This document shows positions 38,487-48,680 of a stretch of DNA of 64,000 bases, piece after piece (the first letter of the stretch is position 1; every line of letters begins with the position of its first letter). Under the pieces are notes generated by a model that saw only the letters and a list, made by a program, of their open reading frames with translations, ran no database searches and was not told the DNA's origin. A program made the translations under genes and the position numbers. The stretch comes from an uncultured Kordia sp. (GTDB taxonomy: Bacteria; Bacteroidota; Bacteroidia; Flavobacteriales; Flavobacteriaceae): assembly GCF_947496985.1 (NCBI RefSeq), contig NZ_CANMEZ010000003.1:248001-312000 (forward strand). Reading direction: 5' to 3'.

Positions 38487-40115
38487 TTATACTTGAATCA
38501 CGCCTAAATTAAATGGTTTTTCAATTGGAGCTTGATTTGCAGCTTCAATTCCCATAGAAATCCAAGTTCGTGTATCTAACGGATTAATAATTGCATCTGT
38601 CCATAAACGTGCAGCTGCATAATATGGAGAAATCTGCTTATCGTAACGTGACTTGATTTTATTGAATAATTCTTCTTCTTTCTCTTTCGTGATTTCTTCT
38701 CCTTTTTTCTTCAATGAAGCCGTTTCTATTTGTAATAATACCTTTGCTGCAGAATTTCCACTCATTACGGCTAATTCGGCACTTGGCCAAGCTGCAATCA
38801 ATCTAGGATCGTATGCTTTTCCACACATGGCATAATTTCCTGCTCCGTATGAATTTCCAATCACAATTGTGAATTTAGGAACAACACTATTACTTACAGC
38901 ATTTACCATTTTGGCTCCATCTTTTATAATTCCTCCATGCTCAGATTTACTTCCAACCATAAATCCAGTTACATCTTGTAAAAAGACTAATGGAATTTTC
39001 TTTTGATTACAATTAGCGATAAATCGAGTAGCTTTATCAGCAGAATCTGAATAAATTACACCACCAAACTGCATTTCACCTTTCTTCGTTTTTACTAACT
39101 TACGCTGATTGGCAACAATTCCAACTGCCCAACCATCAATTCTGGCATACGCAGTAATAATACTTTGTCCATAGCCAGCTTTATATTCATCAAACTCAGA
39201 ATTATCTACAATACGTTTGATGATTTCTTTCATATCATATTGTTCATGACGTGCTTTTGGCAAAATTCCAAAAATATCTTCAGGATTCTCTGTTGGTTTA
39301 GCAGCTTTCACACGATTATATCCAGTTGGTGTATAATCACCAATTTTTCCAACAATATTTTTAATAGTAGTTAATGCATCTTTATCATCTTTCGATTTAT
39401 AATCTGTAACACCAGAAATTTCACAGTGTGTAGTTGCACCACCTAACGTTTCATTATCAATACTTTCTCCAATAGCAGCTTTTACCAAGTAACTTCCCGC
39501 AAGGAAAATACTTCCAGTTTTGTCTACAATCAACGCTTCATCACTCATAATAGGTAAATACGCACCACCTGCAACACAACTTCCCATCACGGCAGCAATT
39601 TGGGTAATTCCCATACTACTCATAACAGCATTATTTCTAAAAATACGTCCAAAGTGTTCTTTATCTGGGAAAATTTCATCCTGCATAGGTAAGTACACAC
39701 CAGCACTATCTACCAAATAGATGATAGGCAATCTGTTTTCAATAGAAATTTCTTGTGCGCGTAAATTCTTTTTAGCAGTAATTGGAAACCAAGCACCTGC
39801 TTTTACAGTAGCATCATTGGCAACAACAATACATTGTTTTCCTTGTACATATCCAATCTTTACAACAACACCTCCAGAAGGACAACCTCCATGTTCTTCA
39901 TACATTTCATCACCAACAAAAGCACCAATTTCAATAGCAGGTTTCTTGTCATCTAACAGGAAATCAATACGTTCACGCGCAGTCATTTTCCCTTTGCTAT
40001 GAAGTTTATCAATTCGTTTTTGTCCGCCTCCTAAACTCACTTTAGCTAAGCGATGACGTAATTCTGATACTAAAAGTTTGTTGTGATCTTCGTTCTTATT
40101 GAAGTTAATGTCCAT
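38487..40115 (-). CDS. Acyl-CoA carboxylase beta subunit (probable methylcrotonoyl-CoA carboxyltransferase)
   Basis: 542 aa from the ATG at 40115, the length of flavobacterial methylcrotonoyl-CoA carboxylase beta; the upstream ATG at 40151 adds 12 unlikely residues. Crotonase-like carboxyltransferase halves are visible: GKMTARERIDFLLD, GGVVVKIGYVQGKQCIVVANDATVKAGA, and QDVTGFMVGSKSEHGGIIKD with GNSYGAGNYAMCGKAYDPR. The enzyme carboxylates 3-methylcrotonyl-CoA in leucine breakdown. No biotin carboxylase alpha subunit is next to it, so the partner is encoded elsewhere. A propionyl-CoA type is less likely because of the MCC-like GNYAMCG block. Confidence 0.85.
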   Translation of the reverse strand: MDINFNKNEDHNKLLVSELRHRLAKVSLGGGQKRIDKLHSKGKMTARERIDFLLDDKKPAIEIGAFVGDEMYEEHGGCPSGGVVVKIGYVQGKQCIVVANDATVKAGAWFPITAKKNLRAQEISIENRLPIIYLVDSAGVYLPMQDEIFPDKEHFGRIFRNNAVMSSMGITQIAAVMGSCVAGGAYLPIMSDEALIVDKTGSIFLAGSYLVKAAIGESIDNETLGGATTHCEISGVTDYKSKDDKDALTTIKNIVGKIGDYTPTGYNRVKAAKPTENPEDIFGILPKARHEQYDMKEIIKRIVDNSEFDEYKAGYGQSIITAYARIDGWAVGIVANQRKLVKTKKGEMQFGGVIYSDSADKATRFIANCNQKKIPLVFLQDVTGFMVGSKSEHGGIIKDGAKMVNAVSNSVVPKFTIVIGNSYGAGNYAMCGKAYDPRLIAAWPSAELAVMSGNSAAKVLLQIETASLKKKGEEITKEKEEELFNKIKSRYDKQISPYYAAARLWTDAIINPLDTRTWISMGIEAANQAPIEKPFNLGVIQV

Positions 40116-40222
40116 GGTTGTATAATTTTCCAGCGCTAAAATACGAAACAAATACGGCTATTGAAAGGCACAAGTTTGAAAGTTTTCTTAAAAAGCATGT
40201 CATTTAATTTACACGGAAATAG

Positions 40223-40235
40223 TTTCCTTGGAAAA
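40223..40235 (+). promoter_or_regulatory. Operator-like palindrome TTTCC-N2-GGAAA before the DoxX gene
   Basis: TTTCCTTGGAAAA contains TTTCC-TT-GGAAA and is preceded by a further GGAAA at 40215. Its central TTG serves as the -33 box of the promoter below, so a bound repressor would block transcription. The same core lies before the first pirin gene. Confidence 0.55.
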
Positions 40236-40258
40236 TAAAAATATTATTTGTAGCTTTG
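40228..40258 (+). promoter_or_regulatory. Bacteroidetes-type promoter of the DoxX/FMN reductase operon
   Basis: TTG at 40228-40230, a 20-base spacer, and TAGCTTTG at 40251-40258 (exact TAnnTTTG), ending 24 bases before the ATG at 40283. Confidence 0.6.
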
Positions 40259-40282
40259 TATTGAATTTAAAAACTAACAAGC

Positions 40283-40639
40283 ATGAAAACTCAAAAAATA
40301 ATTTATTACATCGCAACAGGATTATTATCCTTATTAATGTTTTTTTCTGCAGGAATGTATATTTTTAATAATGCAGCTATCACAGAAGCTTTTACAAGTT
40401 TCGGATATCCAACATATATTATATATCCATTAGCATTTGCTAAAATTTTAGGAGTCATTGCAATTTGGCAAAATAAATTGCCTGCATTAAGAGAATGGGC
40501 GTATGCAGGATTCTTTTTCGATCTTATTTTAGCATTTTTTGCACATTACATGATTAGCGATGGAGAACAAGGAGCATCAATTATAGGAATTATCCTTTTA
40601 ATAGTATCATATTATTTTAGTAAAAAATTAAACAAATAA
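40283..40639 (+). CDS. DoxX-like membrane protein
   Basis: 118 aa with four hydrophobic helices, the DoxX_2 layout. Visible are IIYYIATGLLSLLMFFSAGM at the start, FGYPTYIIYPLAFAKILGVI in the middle and IIGIILLIVSYYFSKKL at the end. The PTYIIYPLAFAKILG segment is typical of DoxX-like proteins. Family members are linked to oxidative and thiol stress, with electron transfer or quinone-related functions proposed. It is 23 bases upstream of the FMN reductase gene, so one operon, behind an operator-like palindrome. Confidence 0.8.
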   Translation: MKTQKIIYYIATGLLSLLMFFSAGMYIFNNAAITEAFTSFGYPTYIIYPLAFAKILGVIAIWQNKLPALREWAYAGFFFDLILAFFAHYMISDGEQGASIIGIILLIVSYYFSKKLNK

Positions 40640-40662
40640 TAAAACAACATAAAAAATATAAA

Positions 40663-41199
40663 ATGAAAACAATTATAGCCTTTGCAGGAAGTGACAGTAA
40701 AAATTCAATCAACAAAAAATTAGCAGCTTACGCAGCGAATTTAGTGGAAGGTGCAACCGTAAAAGTATTAGATTTAAATGATTACGAATTACCGTTATAC
40801 GGAATGGACAGAGAAGTAGCAAACGGAATTCCAGATAATGCACATATATTCTTAAAAGAAATTCAAGAAGCAGATGGGATTGTATTATCACTTGCAGAAC
40901 ACAATGGAGCATATGCAACTGTATTCAAAAACATATTTGATTGGATGTCTCGTATTGATGGAAAATTATGGTCAAACAAACCAATGCTATTAATGGCTAC
41001 GTCACCTGGAGGTAGAGGTGGACAAACTGTATTAGATATTGCAAAAGGAAGATTTCCATACATGGGAGGTAATATTGTAGCAGATTTTTCATTACCATCA
41101 TATGGAGACAATTTTTCAGAGAATGGAATTAAAGATGAAGCATTAGCTCAAAAACTAGAAGAAGCTGTATTTCAATTATCAAAAGCAGTTTTTGAATAA
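40663..41199 (+). CDS. NADPH-dependent FMN reductase-type oxidoreductase
   Basis: 178 aa, flavodoxin-like fold of the NADPH-dependent FMN reductase/ArsH/chromate-quinone reductase type. Motifs: IIAFAGSDSKNSINKKLAAYA (FMN phosphate loop), LNDYELPLYGMDRE, ADGIVLSLAEHNGAYATVFKNIFDWMSR, and MLLMATSPGGRGGQTVLD. It should reduce quinones, azo dyes or chromate with NADPH. Co-transcribed with the DoxX-like gene and next to a MarR regulator, pointing to a quinone/electrophile response. Confidence 0.88.
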   Translation: MKTIIAFAGSDSKNSINKKLAAYAANLVEGATVKVLDLNDYELPLYGMDREVANGIPDNAHIFLKEIQEADGIVLSLAEHNGAYATVFKNIFDWMSRIDGKLWSNKPMLLMATSPGGRGGQTVLDIAKGRFPYMGGNIVADFSLPSYGDNFSENGIKDEALAQKLEEAVFQLSKAVFE

Positions 41200-41302
41200 C
41201 ATACATCTTTAGTATCTTTAAGAAACATTTAAAACAAATCTTATTGCGATGGAACGCATATAGTAGCTGGTTTCAAAGGATAATAAAATAATAAATTTAC
41301 GC

Positions 41303-41743
41303 ATGGGAGATATCTCTAAAGACATACAATCAACATTTCCATCAGAAAGAGTGAAAGCTTATATCAACATAAAATATACTGCTAATTGGCTAAGTAGTCA
41401 GGAAAATGAGTTTTTCAAAACATTTGGAATCTCTCCACAACAATTCAATATATTACGAATATTGAGAGGAGCAGGAAAAGCAATAAAAGTGCAAGAAATC
41501 AAAGATAGAATGATCGAAAGAGCACCAAATGCCACTCGTTTAATGGACAAACTATGTGCTAAAAATATGATAGAGCGTATCCGATGCCCAGAAGATAGAA
41601 GAGTTGTACACATTGCAATCATAGACAATGGATTAAAATTATTAAAAGAGATTGATACCATAGGAGAAAAAAGAAATATTCTAGATAAATTAACAGAAGA
41701 AGAAGCAAAACAATTAAGCGATCTGTTAGATAAAGTCAGATAA
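41303..41743 (+). CDS. MarR-family transcriptional regulator
   Basis: 146 aa. A winged helix-turn-helix lies around residues 45-105: ISPQQFNILRILRGAGKAIKVQEIKDRM, then APNATRLMDKLCAKNMIERIRCPEDRRVVHI for the recognition helix and wing (the DxRxV of MarR wings is visible as EDRRVV). One or two Cys (CAKN, RCPED) are in or beside the wing and could sense electrophiles. Palindromes upstream of the flanking DoxX and pirin genes are its likely targets. Confidence 0.9.
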   Translation: MGDISKDIQSTFPSERVKAYINIKYTANWLSSQENEFFKTFGISPQQFNILRILRGAGKAIKVQEIKDRMIERAPNATRLMDKLCAKNMIERIRCPEDRRVVHIAIIDNGLKLLKEIDTIGEKRNILDKLTEEEAKQLSDLLDKVR

Positions 41744-41796
41744 AAAAGCAGTATTACGAATAGGCTATTATTATATAGTCTATTTTTAAAAATATT

Positions 41797-41814
41797 TATT
41801 TTCCATGGAAAATA
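41797..41814 (+). promoter_or_regulatory. Perfect 18-bp palindrome before the first pirin gene
   Basis: TATTTTCCATGGAAAATA is a perfect palindrome, 34 bases before the pirin ATG at 41849 and 53 bases after the MarR stop. It shares TTTCC-N2-GGAAA with the site before the DoxX gene. Most likely the MarR operator. Confidence 0.65.
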
Positions 41815-41848
41815 TTTTAAACACAACAAAAAAGAAAGAGTAGAAATT

Positions 41849-42706
41849 ATGAAAACACTACGAAGCATAGTATACAAAGGAAAAAGTGACTATGTAAATA
41901 TGGGCGGAAACTTAATTCGTCAACCTTTGCCAACACAAGAAGTAGATCAAGTAGATCCATTCTTATTACTACACCATTACAAATATGATGTAGGACCCTA
42001 CAGTCCAGGATTATCATTATCTCCACATCCACATAGAGGATTCGAGCCTGTGACATTTATATTTAAAGGAGAACAATTACATCGCGATTCACTTGGAAAC
42101 GAAGGTATACTACATGCAGGCGATGTACAATGGATGACAGCAGGAAGTGGAGTAGTGCATGATGAAGGTCCAAGCAAAGACTTTGTAGGTACTATGGAAG
42201 GAATTCAATTATGGGTAAATCTTCCCAAAAAACACAAAATGACAACACCAAAATACCAAGATGTAAAAGCAGAAAAAATGCCTTTAGTAGCGGTGAAAAA
42301 CGGTAAAGGAATTATAAAAGTGGTTGCAGGTGAACTCAATGGGCAAAAAGGACCAACAAGCACTTTTACAGATATCAATGCGTATATAGCTAATTTGGAA
42401 GCAGGAGATAACATCACGATCCCAATTCCGGCAAATCATGAACTATTAGTATACCTATTAGAAGGCGAAACACGTGTAAACGATGTAGATACCTTAAAAG
42501 AAGATAAGTTACAAATACTCACTTTTGCCAAAGATGGTGAAGCAATTTCGTTAGAAGCAAATCAAAACAGTACACTTTTGATTCTTTCAGGTGAGCCAAT
42601 AGAAGAAAAAGTCACTTCTTGGGGACCATATGTCATGAATACGCAAACTGAAATCATGGAAGCTATGCGCGATTTCCAACAAGGAAAAATGGGGTATCTC
42701 TACTAA
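41849..42706 (+). CDS. Pirin family protein 1
   Basis: 285 aa, bicupin pirin fold. The N-terminal cupin has the metal site: LSPHPHRGFEPVTFIFKGEQ and LHRDSLGNEGILHAGDVQWMTAGSGVVHDE provide His residues and a Glu. The C-terminal cupin (LLVYLLEGETRVNDVD) ends with SWGPYVMNTQTEIMEAMRDFQQGKMGYLY. Pirins are Fe-binding; some have quercetinase activity and others act as redox regulators. It follows the MarR gene and the 18-bp palindrome. Confidence 0.9.
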   Translation: MKTLRSIVYKGKSDYVNMGGNLIRQPLPTQEVDQVDPFLLLHHYKYDVGPYSPGLSLSPHPHRGFEPVTFIFKGEQLHRDSLGNEGILHAGDVQWMTAGSGVVHDEGPSKDFVGTMEGIQLWVNLPKKHKMTTPKYQDVKAEKMPLVAVKNGKGIIKVVAGELNGQKGPTSTFTDINAYIANLEAGDNITIPIPANHELLVYLLEGETRVNDVDTLKEDKLQILTFAKDGEAISLEANQNSTLLILSGEPIEEKVTSWGPYVMNTQTEIMEAMRDFQQGKMGYLY

Positions 42707-42766
42707 TCCAAAAAGGATTGACAGCTCATTATTGAGAAGTTGAAAATTTTTCAATAAACAAAAATG

Positions 42767-42798
42767 GTCTGAGGTTCTCGTGTAGTCTGAGGTTCTCG
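42767..42798 (+). repeat. Two copies of a 14-bp direct repeat
   Basis: GTCTGAGGTTCTCG occurs at 42767-42780 and again at 42785-42798, period 18, in the 309-base region between the two pirin genes. Apart from this and the next repeat the region shows no gene. Confidence 0.75.
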
Positions 42799-42840
42799 AA
42801 GACAATTAATAATATTAATTATTATAAATGATAGGGCGTA

Positions 42841-42860
42841 TCTCCCAAGAAAAATGGGAG
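42841..42860 (+). repeat. Short inverted repeat inside intergenic element
   Basis: CTCCCA and TGGGAG flank a 7-base loop at the start of the dispersed element; possible small hairpin. Confidence 0.4.
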
Positions 42861-42877
42861 TCGCGCTTTCGAGAGTC

Positions 42878-42903
42878 GCTCTCTGCGAGGAGCTTCAACA
42901 AAT
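42878..42903 (+). repeat. Dispersed repeat copy 1 (26 bp)
   Basis: Begins GCTCTCTGCGAGG and ends TTCAACAAAT. An inverted copy with one mismatch is at 48250-48275. It is embedded in a GC-richer stretch (42834-42926) that does not look like the surrounding DNA. Confidence 0.7.
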
Positions 42904-43015
42904 CTCTCAATCGCTTACGCGAACTTAGAATTGAGATTTTGGTAGTGAATATTGAGAGCTTCTAAAATAAACTTTGAGACTTTTGAAGATCAAATCAACA
43001 AACACCAAACTTAAA

Positions 43016-43732
43016 ATGAACACAATAATTCATAAAGCAAATACAAGAGGAAAAGCAGATCACGGTTGGCTAAAAAGTCATCACAGTTTCAGTTTTGCCA
43101 GTTATCACAACCCTGAACGAATGGGATTTGGACAATTAAGAGTATTAAACGACGACATTGTAAAACCAAAAATGGGATTCGGAAAACATCCACATCAAAA
43201 TATGGAAATCATTTCCATTCCATTAAGTGGCGCATTATCACACAAAGACAGTATGGACAACAAACGCGCCATCACGGTTGGAGAAGTACAGGTAATGTCT
43301 GCCGGAACTGGTTTACAACATTCTGAATTTAATGATAGTAAAACAGATGAGGTGAACTTTTTACAATTATGGATTCAACCACAAGAACTTGGAGTAACGC
43401 CACGTTACGAGCAAAAAGAGTTTGATATATCCAAGCGAGAAAATCAATTTCAAACGGTTGTAGCTCCAAAAAATAACGTCATTGACGATGCACTTTGGAT
43501 ACACCAAGATGCATACATTTCTATCGGAAACTTTAATGCGGAAAAAACGATCAATTTCAAACTCAACAATGCTGCTCACGGAATCTATATATTTCTATTA
43601 GAAGGTGAAATTACTATTGAAGACGAAATACTTGATACAAAAGACGCTATCGGAATTTGGGATGCAGAAAACGTTCAAATCAAGACTCATAAAGATTCAA
43701 AAATCTTAGTGGTGGAAGTTCCGATGAATTAA
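43016..43732 (+). CDS. Pirin family protein 2
   Basis: 238 aa from the ATG at 43016. Shorter YhhW/pirin-like bicupin form. Motifs: HHSFSFASYHNPERMGFGQLRVLNDD, the metal site GKHPHQNMEIISIPLSGAL and SHKDSMDNKRAITVGEVQVMSAGTGLQHSEFN, then FLQLWIQPQELGVTPRYEQ. Distinct subfamily from the preceding pirin, so not a simple tandem duplication. It has its own long leader and is closed by a strong terminator. Confidence 0.9.
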   Translation: MNTIIHKANTRGKADHGWLKSHHSFSFASYHNPERMGFGQLRVLNDDIVKPKMGFGKHPHQNMEIISIPLSGALSHKDSMDNKRAITVGEVQVMSAGTGLQHSEFNDSKTDEVNFLQLWIQPQELGVTPRYEQKEFDISKRENQFQTVVAPKNNVIDDALWIHQDAYISIGNFNAEKTINFKLNNAAHGIYIFLLEGEITIEDEILDTKDAIGIWDAENVQIKTHKDSKILVVEVPMN

Positions 43733-43752
43733 TAAAAAAATTCAATTATAGT

Positions 43753-43790
43753 AAAAAGACTATCTGAAAAAAATTACAGATAGTCTTTTT
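43753..43790 (+). terminator. Terminator after pirin 2
   Basis: AAAAAGACTATCTG pairs perfectly with CAGATAGTCTTTTT (14 bp) around a 10-base A-rich loop. Confidence 0.9.
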
Positions 43791-43870
43791 CTTTTTCTGA
43801 AATATTAAAACATCGCGACTCCTAAAGATTATTTCTTTTATACGTATCTTATAAAAAAATAAAACCAACC

Positions 43871-44818
43871 ATGAATAACAGAAATTCATTATTCGGTGGA
43901 AGCGATATGATGGGCGTATGTTATGCACCATATCATCAAGCCGCTTCTGTAAAAAAGACAGCTTACACTAAAGCAAATGTAGATGCAGATTTAAAAATCA
44001 TTAGTGACTTCAAAATGAAATTCATTCGTACCTACACAGTACAAGGATGTCAACAATACCTGCCAGAATTATGTAAAAAACACAGTATGGGTATTGCTTT
44101 AGGTACATGGATTTTTCCAGGCGATAGTACCAAAACACATACAGAAATAGATACAGCACTTACACAGGCAAACGCATATCCAGAAATGGTAAAAGTTATA
44201 GTGATAGGAAATGAAGTAGATCTTGGTGCAAATGGATATACATTTAGTGAAGTAAAAGCAGCCTTTGAGTATGCAAAAGCACAACTAGTTAAGTATCCAA
44301 AAATCAATCATGTTCCTTTAACGATTTGTATGACAGGAGCTGGACCAATGAGTGCTACTTGGTCACCATTGTTGAATATTATAGAAAACTATGCGTTTCT
44401 TACCATTTATCCGTGGTATGGACAAAAAGGAAATCATGAAAAGGATTCTAAAAAATATCCAATGACTCCTGGCGACATTACAGGAAACATGCAATATTCC
44501 TATGAAAATGGAATGAAACAAGTAGAAGCAATAGGATTGGAAGTAGTCATTGCAGAAATCGGTTGGCCAAGTGATGGAGATATAAATGCTGATACAAATT
44601 GGAAAGCAGAAGTAACCAACTTTAACGCAACATGCGAATGGATTAATGGAACCAATAGTTACAACAAAGCTTTTATTACCATGTGGTTTGAAATGTTTGA
44701 TGAACCATGGAAAACTGCAGAAGGCGCTTGGGGACCACATTGGGGAATTTATGGCTCAGGTGTATCTCCCAAAATAAAAACTGATAATGCTAAGACTCCA
44801 TTTTCCAAATGTAGTTGA
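43871..44818 (+). CDS. Glycoside hydrolase family 17-like protein
   Basis: 315 aa TIM-barrel of the GH17 (beta-1,3-glucanase/licheninase) type. The general acid is Glu115 in VIGNEVDLGANG and the nucleophile Glu229 in VIAEIGWPSDGD; LTIYPWYG and FEMFDEPWK line the site. No signal peptide or membrane helix is visible (MNNRNSLFGGSDMMGVCYAP is not hydrophobic), so a cytoplasmic role or unusual export is implied. The substrate could be laminarin-type or periplasmic beta-glucan, but no polysaccharide-utilisation genes are adjacent. Confidence 0.8.
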   Translation: MNNRNSLFGGSDMMGVCYAPYHQAASVKKTAYTKANVDADLKIISDFKMKFIRTYTVQGCQQYLPELCKKHSMGIALGTWIFPGDSTKTHTEIDTALTQANAYPEMVKVIVIGNEVDLGANGYTFSEVKAAFEYAKAQLVKYPKINHVPLTICMTGAGPMSATWSPLLNIIENYAFLTIYPWYGQKGNHEKDSKKYPMTPGDITGNMQYSYENGMKQVEAIGLEVVIAEIGWPSDGDINADTNWKAEVTNFNATCEWINGTNSYNKAFITMWFEMFDEPWKTAEGAWGPHWGIYGSGVSPKIKTDNAKTPFSKCS

Positions 44819-44888
44819 TTTTAAACAACTGCAAATACAGGGCAAACATCGAATAATCTTCTTGACTTCATAAAAAAATAGTTATATT

Positions 44889-44910
44889 GCATAATGTTAT
44901 GCGTGCATAA
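44889..44910 (+). promoter_or_regulatory. Operator-like alternating inverted repeat upstream of fadH-like gene
   Basis: GCATAA-TG-TTATGC-GT-GCATAA: three half-sites in alternating orientation, 91 bases before the ATG at 45002. Suggests cooperative binding of a dimeric regulator. Confidence 0.45.
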
Positions 44911-44983
44911 TAAAAATATACTATTCTTTGTGAAAGAATTGCACTATATTTAATAGAAGAACTCATGAAAATGAGTTCAGTAG

Positions 44984-47026
<2,043 letters not shown>

Positions 47027-47048
47027 TATTGAGAAAAGATAACATAAT

Positions 47049-47088
47049 AAATCCGTAATATTCTATAAGGAATGTTACGGATTTTTTT
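47049..47088. terminator. Terminator after the FadH-like gene
   Basis: AAATCCGTAATATTC and GAATGTTACGGATTT form a long stem (one mismatch) around a 6-base loop, followed by a T-run. Confidence 0.85.
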
Positions 47089-47161
47089 ATATAATTTGTT
47101 TAAAGCAAGATACTTCTCGCTAAAATGAGAACCAGTTACAAAAGCGAAGCAGTCTAGTAAT

Positions 47162-48052
47162 CTAATATACTGGTGTAACTGTATATCCTTGATTTCGTAA
47201 TAAGTTAATAACACCTTGTTCACCAGGTAAATGCAATGCGCCAACACCAATAAAAGTAGGCGATGCTTTTGTCATTTTCATAATTAGTGGAATCCAATTT
47301 CTATTTCGTTGATCGACTAAATTTTCTTGAAAATCAGCTTCCAAACCTTGTTCAGCGGTTACTTTTAACAAACCTTCTAAATCTTCTGCATTGTAATAAC
47401 GTGTCATTTCGTCAAAACCCTTTTTACTTTCTTCCATACCTTCTTTTGCCATTTCTACTAAGGTTTTCAGTTGATCTTCATATGGAATATTGTCAAATAC
47501 TTTCATTTGATCACCAATGGTTTCCAAACCGATGATTTCTTCTTCTTGCGCTTGTGCAATTTTCATAAACTCCATATCGTAAGCAGTTCGATTGTCACAA
47601 ACCGCTATTTTTGAAGTCAGTGCTGAAGAAATAGCCAATGGTTTCATGGTATTGTAAATCTGCAAATCTAAGCTAACTTGTTCTTCAAAAAATGTTGCTA
47701 AGGTTGTATAATCTTCATCACTTAGTAAGCTTTTAATGGTTTTTCCATCTTCTAGAAAAATATATTTCATCATATTTATTTGCAATTTCGGATCGGATAT
47801 ATCGATCTCCAAAGCGAGTTGATCTGTTTCATCAAAAGCTTTTTTCAATTTATCTGTAAAAACATAGTCACAAGTTAAATGAATTGTTCCGTACAAATAC
47901 GAAGGTTTTTCAATGCCATTCCCTGAGATTTTCCAAAGTAATGAGTTTTCGAGTTTTGGTGTTTTTGATGTATCTGTGACTGATTTTGTTGAATTACAAC
48001 TTACAAATAGTGCAAGTACACACAGTACTAATAATGAAAGACTTTTACGCAT
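47162..48052 (-). CDS. TraB/GumN family lipoprotein
   Basis: 296 aa with a lipoprotein signal (LLVLCVLALFVSC, Cys near residue 19). The TraB/GumN (PF01963) motifs are SYLYGTIHL near residue 50 and FIGVGALHLPGEQGVINLLRNQGYTV at the C-terminus. The fold is erythromycin-esterase-like, with the two Gxx(H) motifs coordinating metal in Tiki-type proteases. Its substrate in bacteria is unknown. Confidence 0.85.
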   Translation of the reverse strand: MRKSLSLLVLCVLALFVSCNSTKSVTDTSKTPKLENSLLWKISGNGIEKPSYLYGTIHLTCDYVFTDKLKKAFDETDQLALEIDISDPKLQINMMKYIFLEDGKTIKSLLSDEDYTTLATFFEEQVSLDLQIYNTMKPLAISSALTSKIAVCDNRTAYDMEFMKIAQAQEEEIIGLETIGDQMKVFDNIPYEDQLKTLVEMAKEGMEESKKGFDEMTRYYNAEDLEGLLKVTAEQGLEADFQENLVDQRNRNWIPLIMKMTKASPTFIGVGALHLPGEQGVINLLRNQGYTVTPVY

Positions 48053-48249
48053 GGGGATAATTTAAATGTATATGTGTTTTGTATAAATTTTTTGAAAGAT
48101 ACTAAAAATCATAGTGAATAATTTGAAACAAGAAAAGAAGTCATTTTGAATTGTGTCTGTTAAATTTTTAGTTTTTAAATTAAAAATTAGATATTTGTAA
48201 CTCATAAAAGCGCAAAGGATAGAGGTTTTTTGGTTAATTCACCATAAAC

Positions 48250-48275
48250 ATTTGTTGAAGCTCCTCGTAGAGAGC
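48250..48275 (-). repeat. Dispersed repeat copy 2 (inverted)
   Basis: 25 of 26 bases match the copy at 42878-42903 on the opposite strand. It lies in the gene-free 48053-48350 stretch before the small membrane protein. I see no gene in that stretch. Confidence 0.7.
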
Positions 48276-48350
48276 AACTGCCGAAAACCTAACTTTTGAA
48301 ATACTGAGGAACTCTAAGTATTACAAAAAATGCGCCCAAACAAACAATAT

Positions 48351-48533
48351 ATGGGAATGAACAAAAATACAGTATTAGCATGGGCAACATGGATTATGAT
48401 CATTGTTGGAATTGGCTTGATTGTTTTAGGAATTGTAAAATATGAAGAAGTAGCAGCCATCGGATTTTCAGCAGTAGGAATAGGCTTTTTTGCTATTGCA
48501 TGGGTTTTCAATGCTCTGAAAGGTCGCGTATAA
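48351..48533 (+). CDS. Small two-helix membrane protein (CAL67264-like)
   Basis: 60 aa from the ATG at 48351 (MGMNKNTVLAWATW). Starts at 48330 or 48357 are also in frame; the 48351 choice matches what I recall of related proteins. Two hydrophobic helices: WIMIIVGIGLIVLGIVKYEE and AIGFSAVGIGFFAIAWVFNAL. The name CAL67264-type is from memory and uncertain. No function known. A hairpin terminator follows 20 bases on. Confidence 0.6.
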   Translation: MGMNKNTVLAWATWIMIIVGIGLIVLGIVKYEEVAAIGFSAVGIGFFAIAWVFNALKGRV

Positions 48534-48553
48534 TACGAAAGATTTTAAAAATA

Positions 48554-48582
48554 AAGAAGCTTCAGTTTTTGAAGCTTTTTTT
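48554..48582 (+). terminator. Terminator after the small membrane protein gene
   Basis: AAGCTTCA pairs with TGAAGCTT around a short loop, extended by A on the left and a T7 run on the right. Confidence 0.8.
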
Positions 48583-48680
48583 ATGTCCAAAAGTGAAATA
48601 ATCATACGAAAAATTGTAAATTGAAACATTAAAATGAATCTCTTTTTTAGGAGAGAAATGATAGCTGATCAATTGTATTT

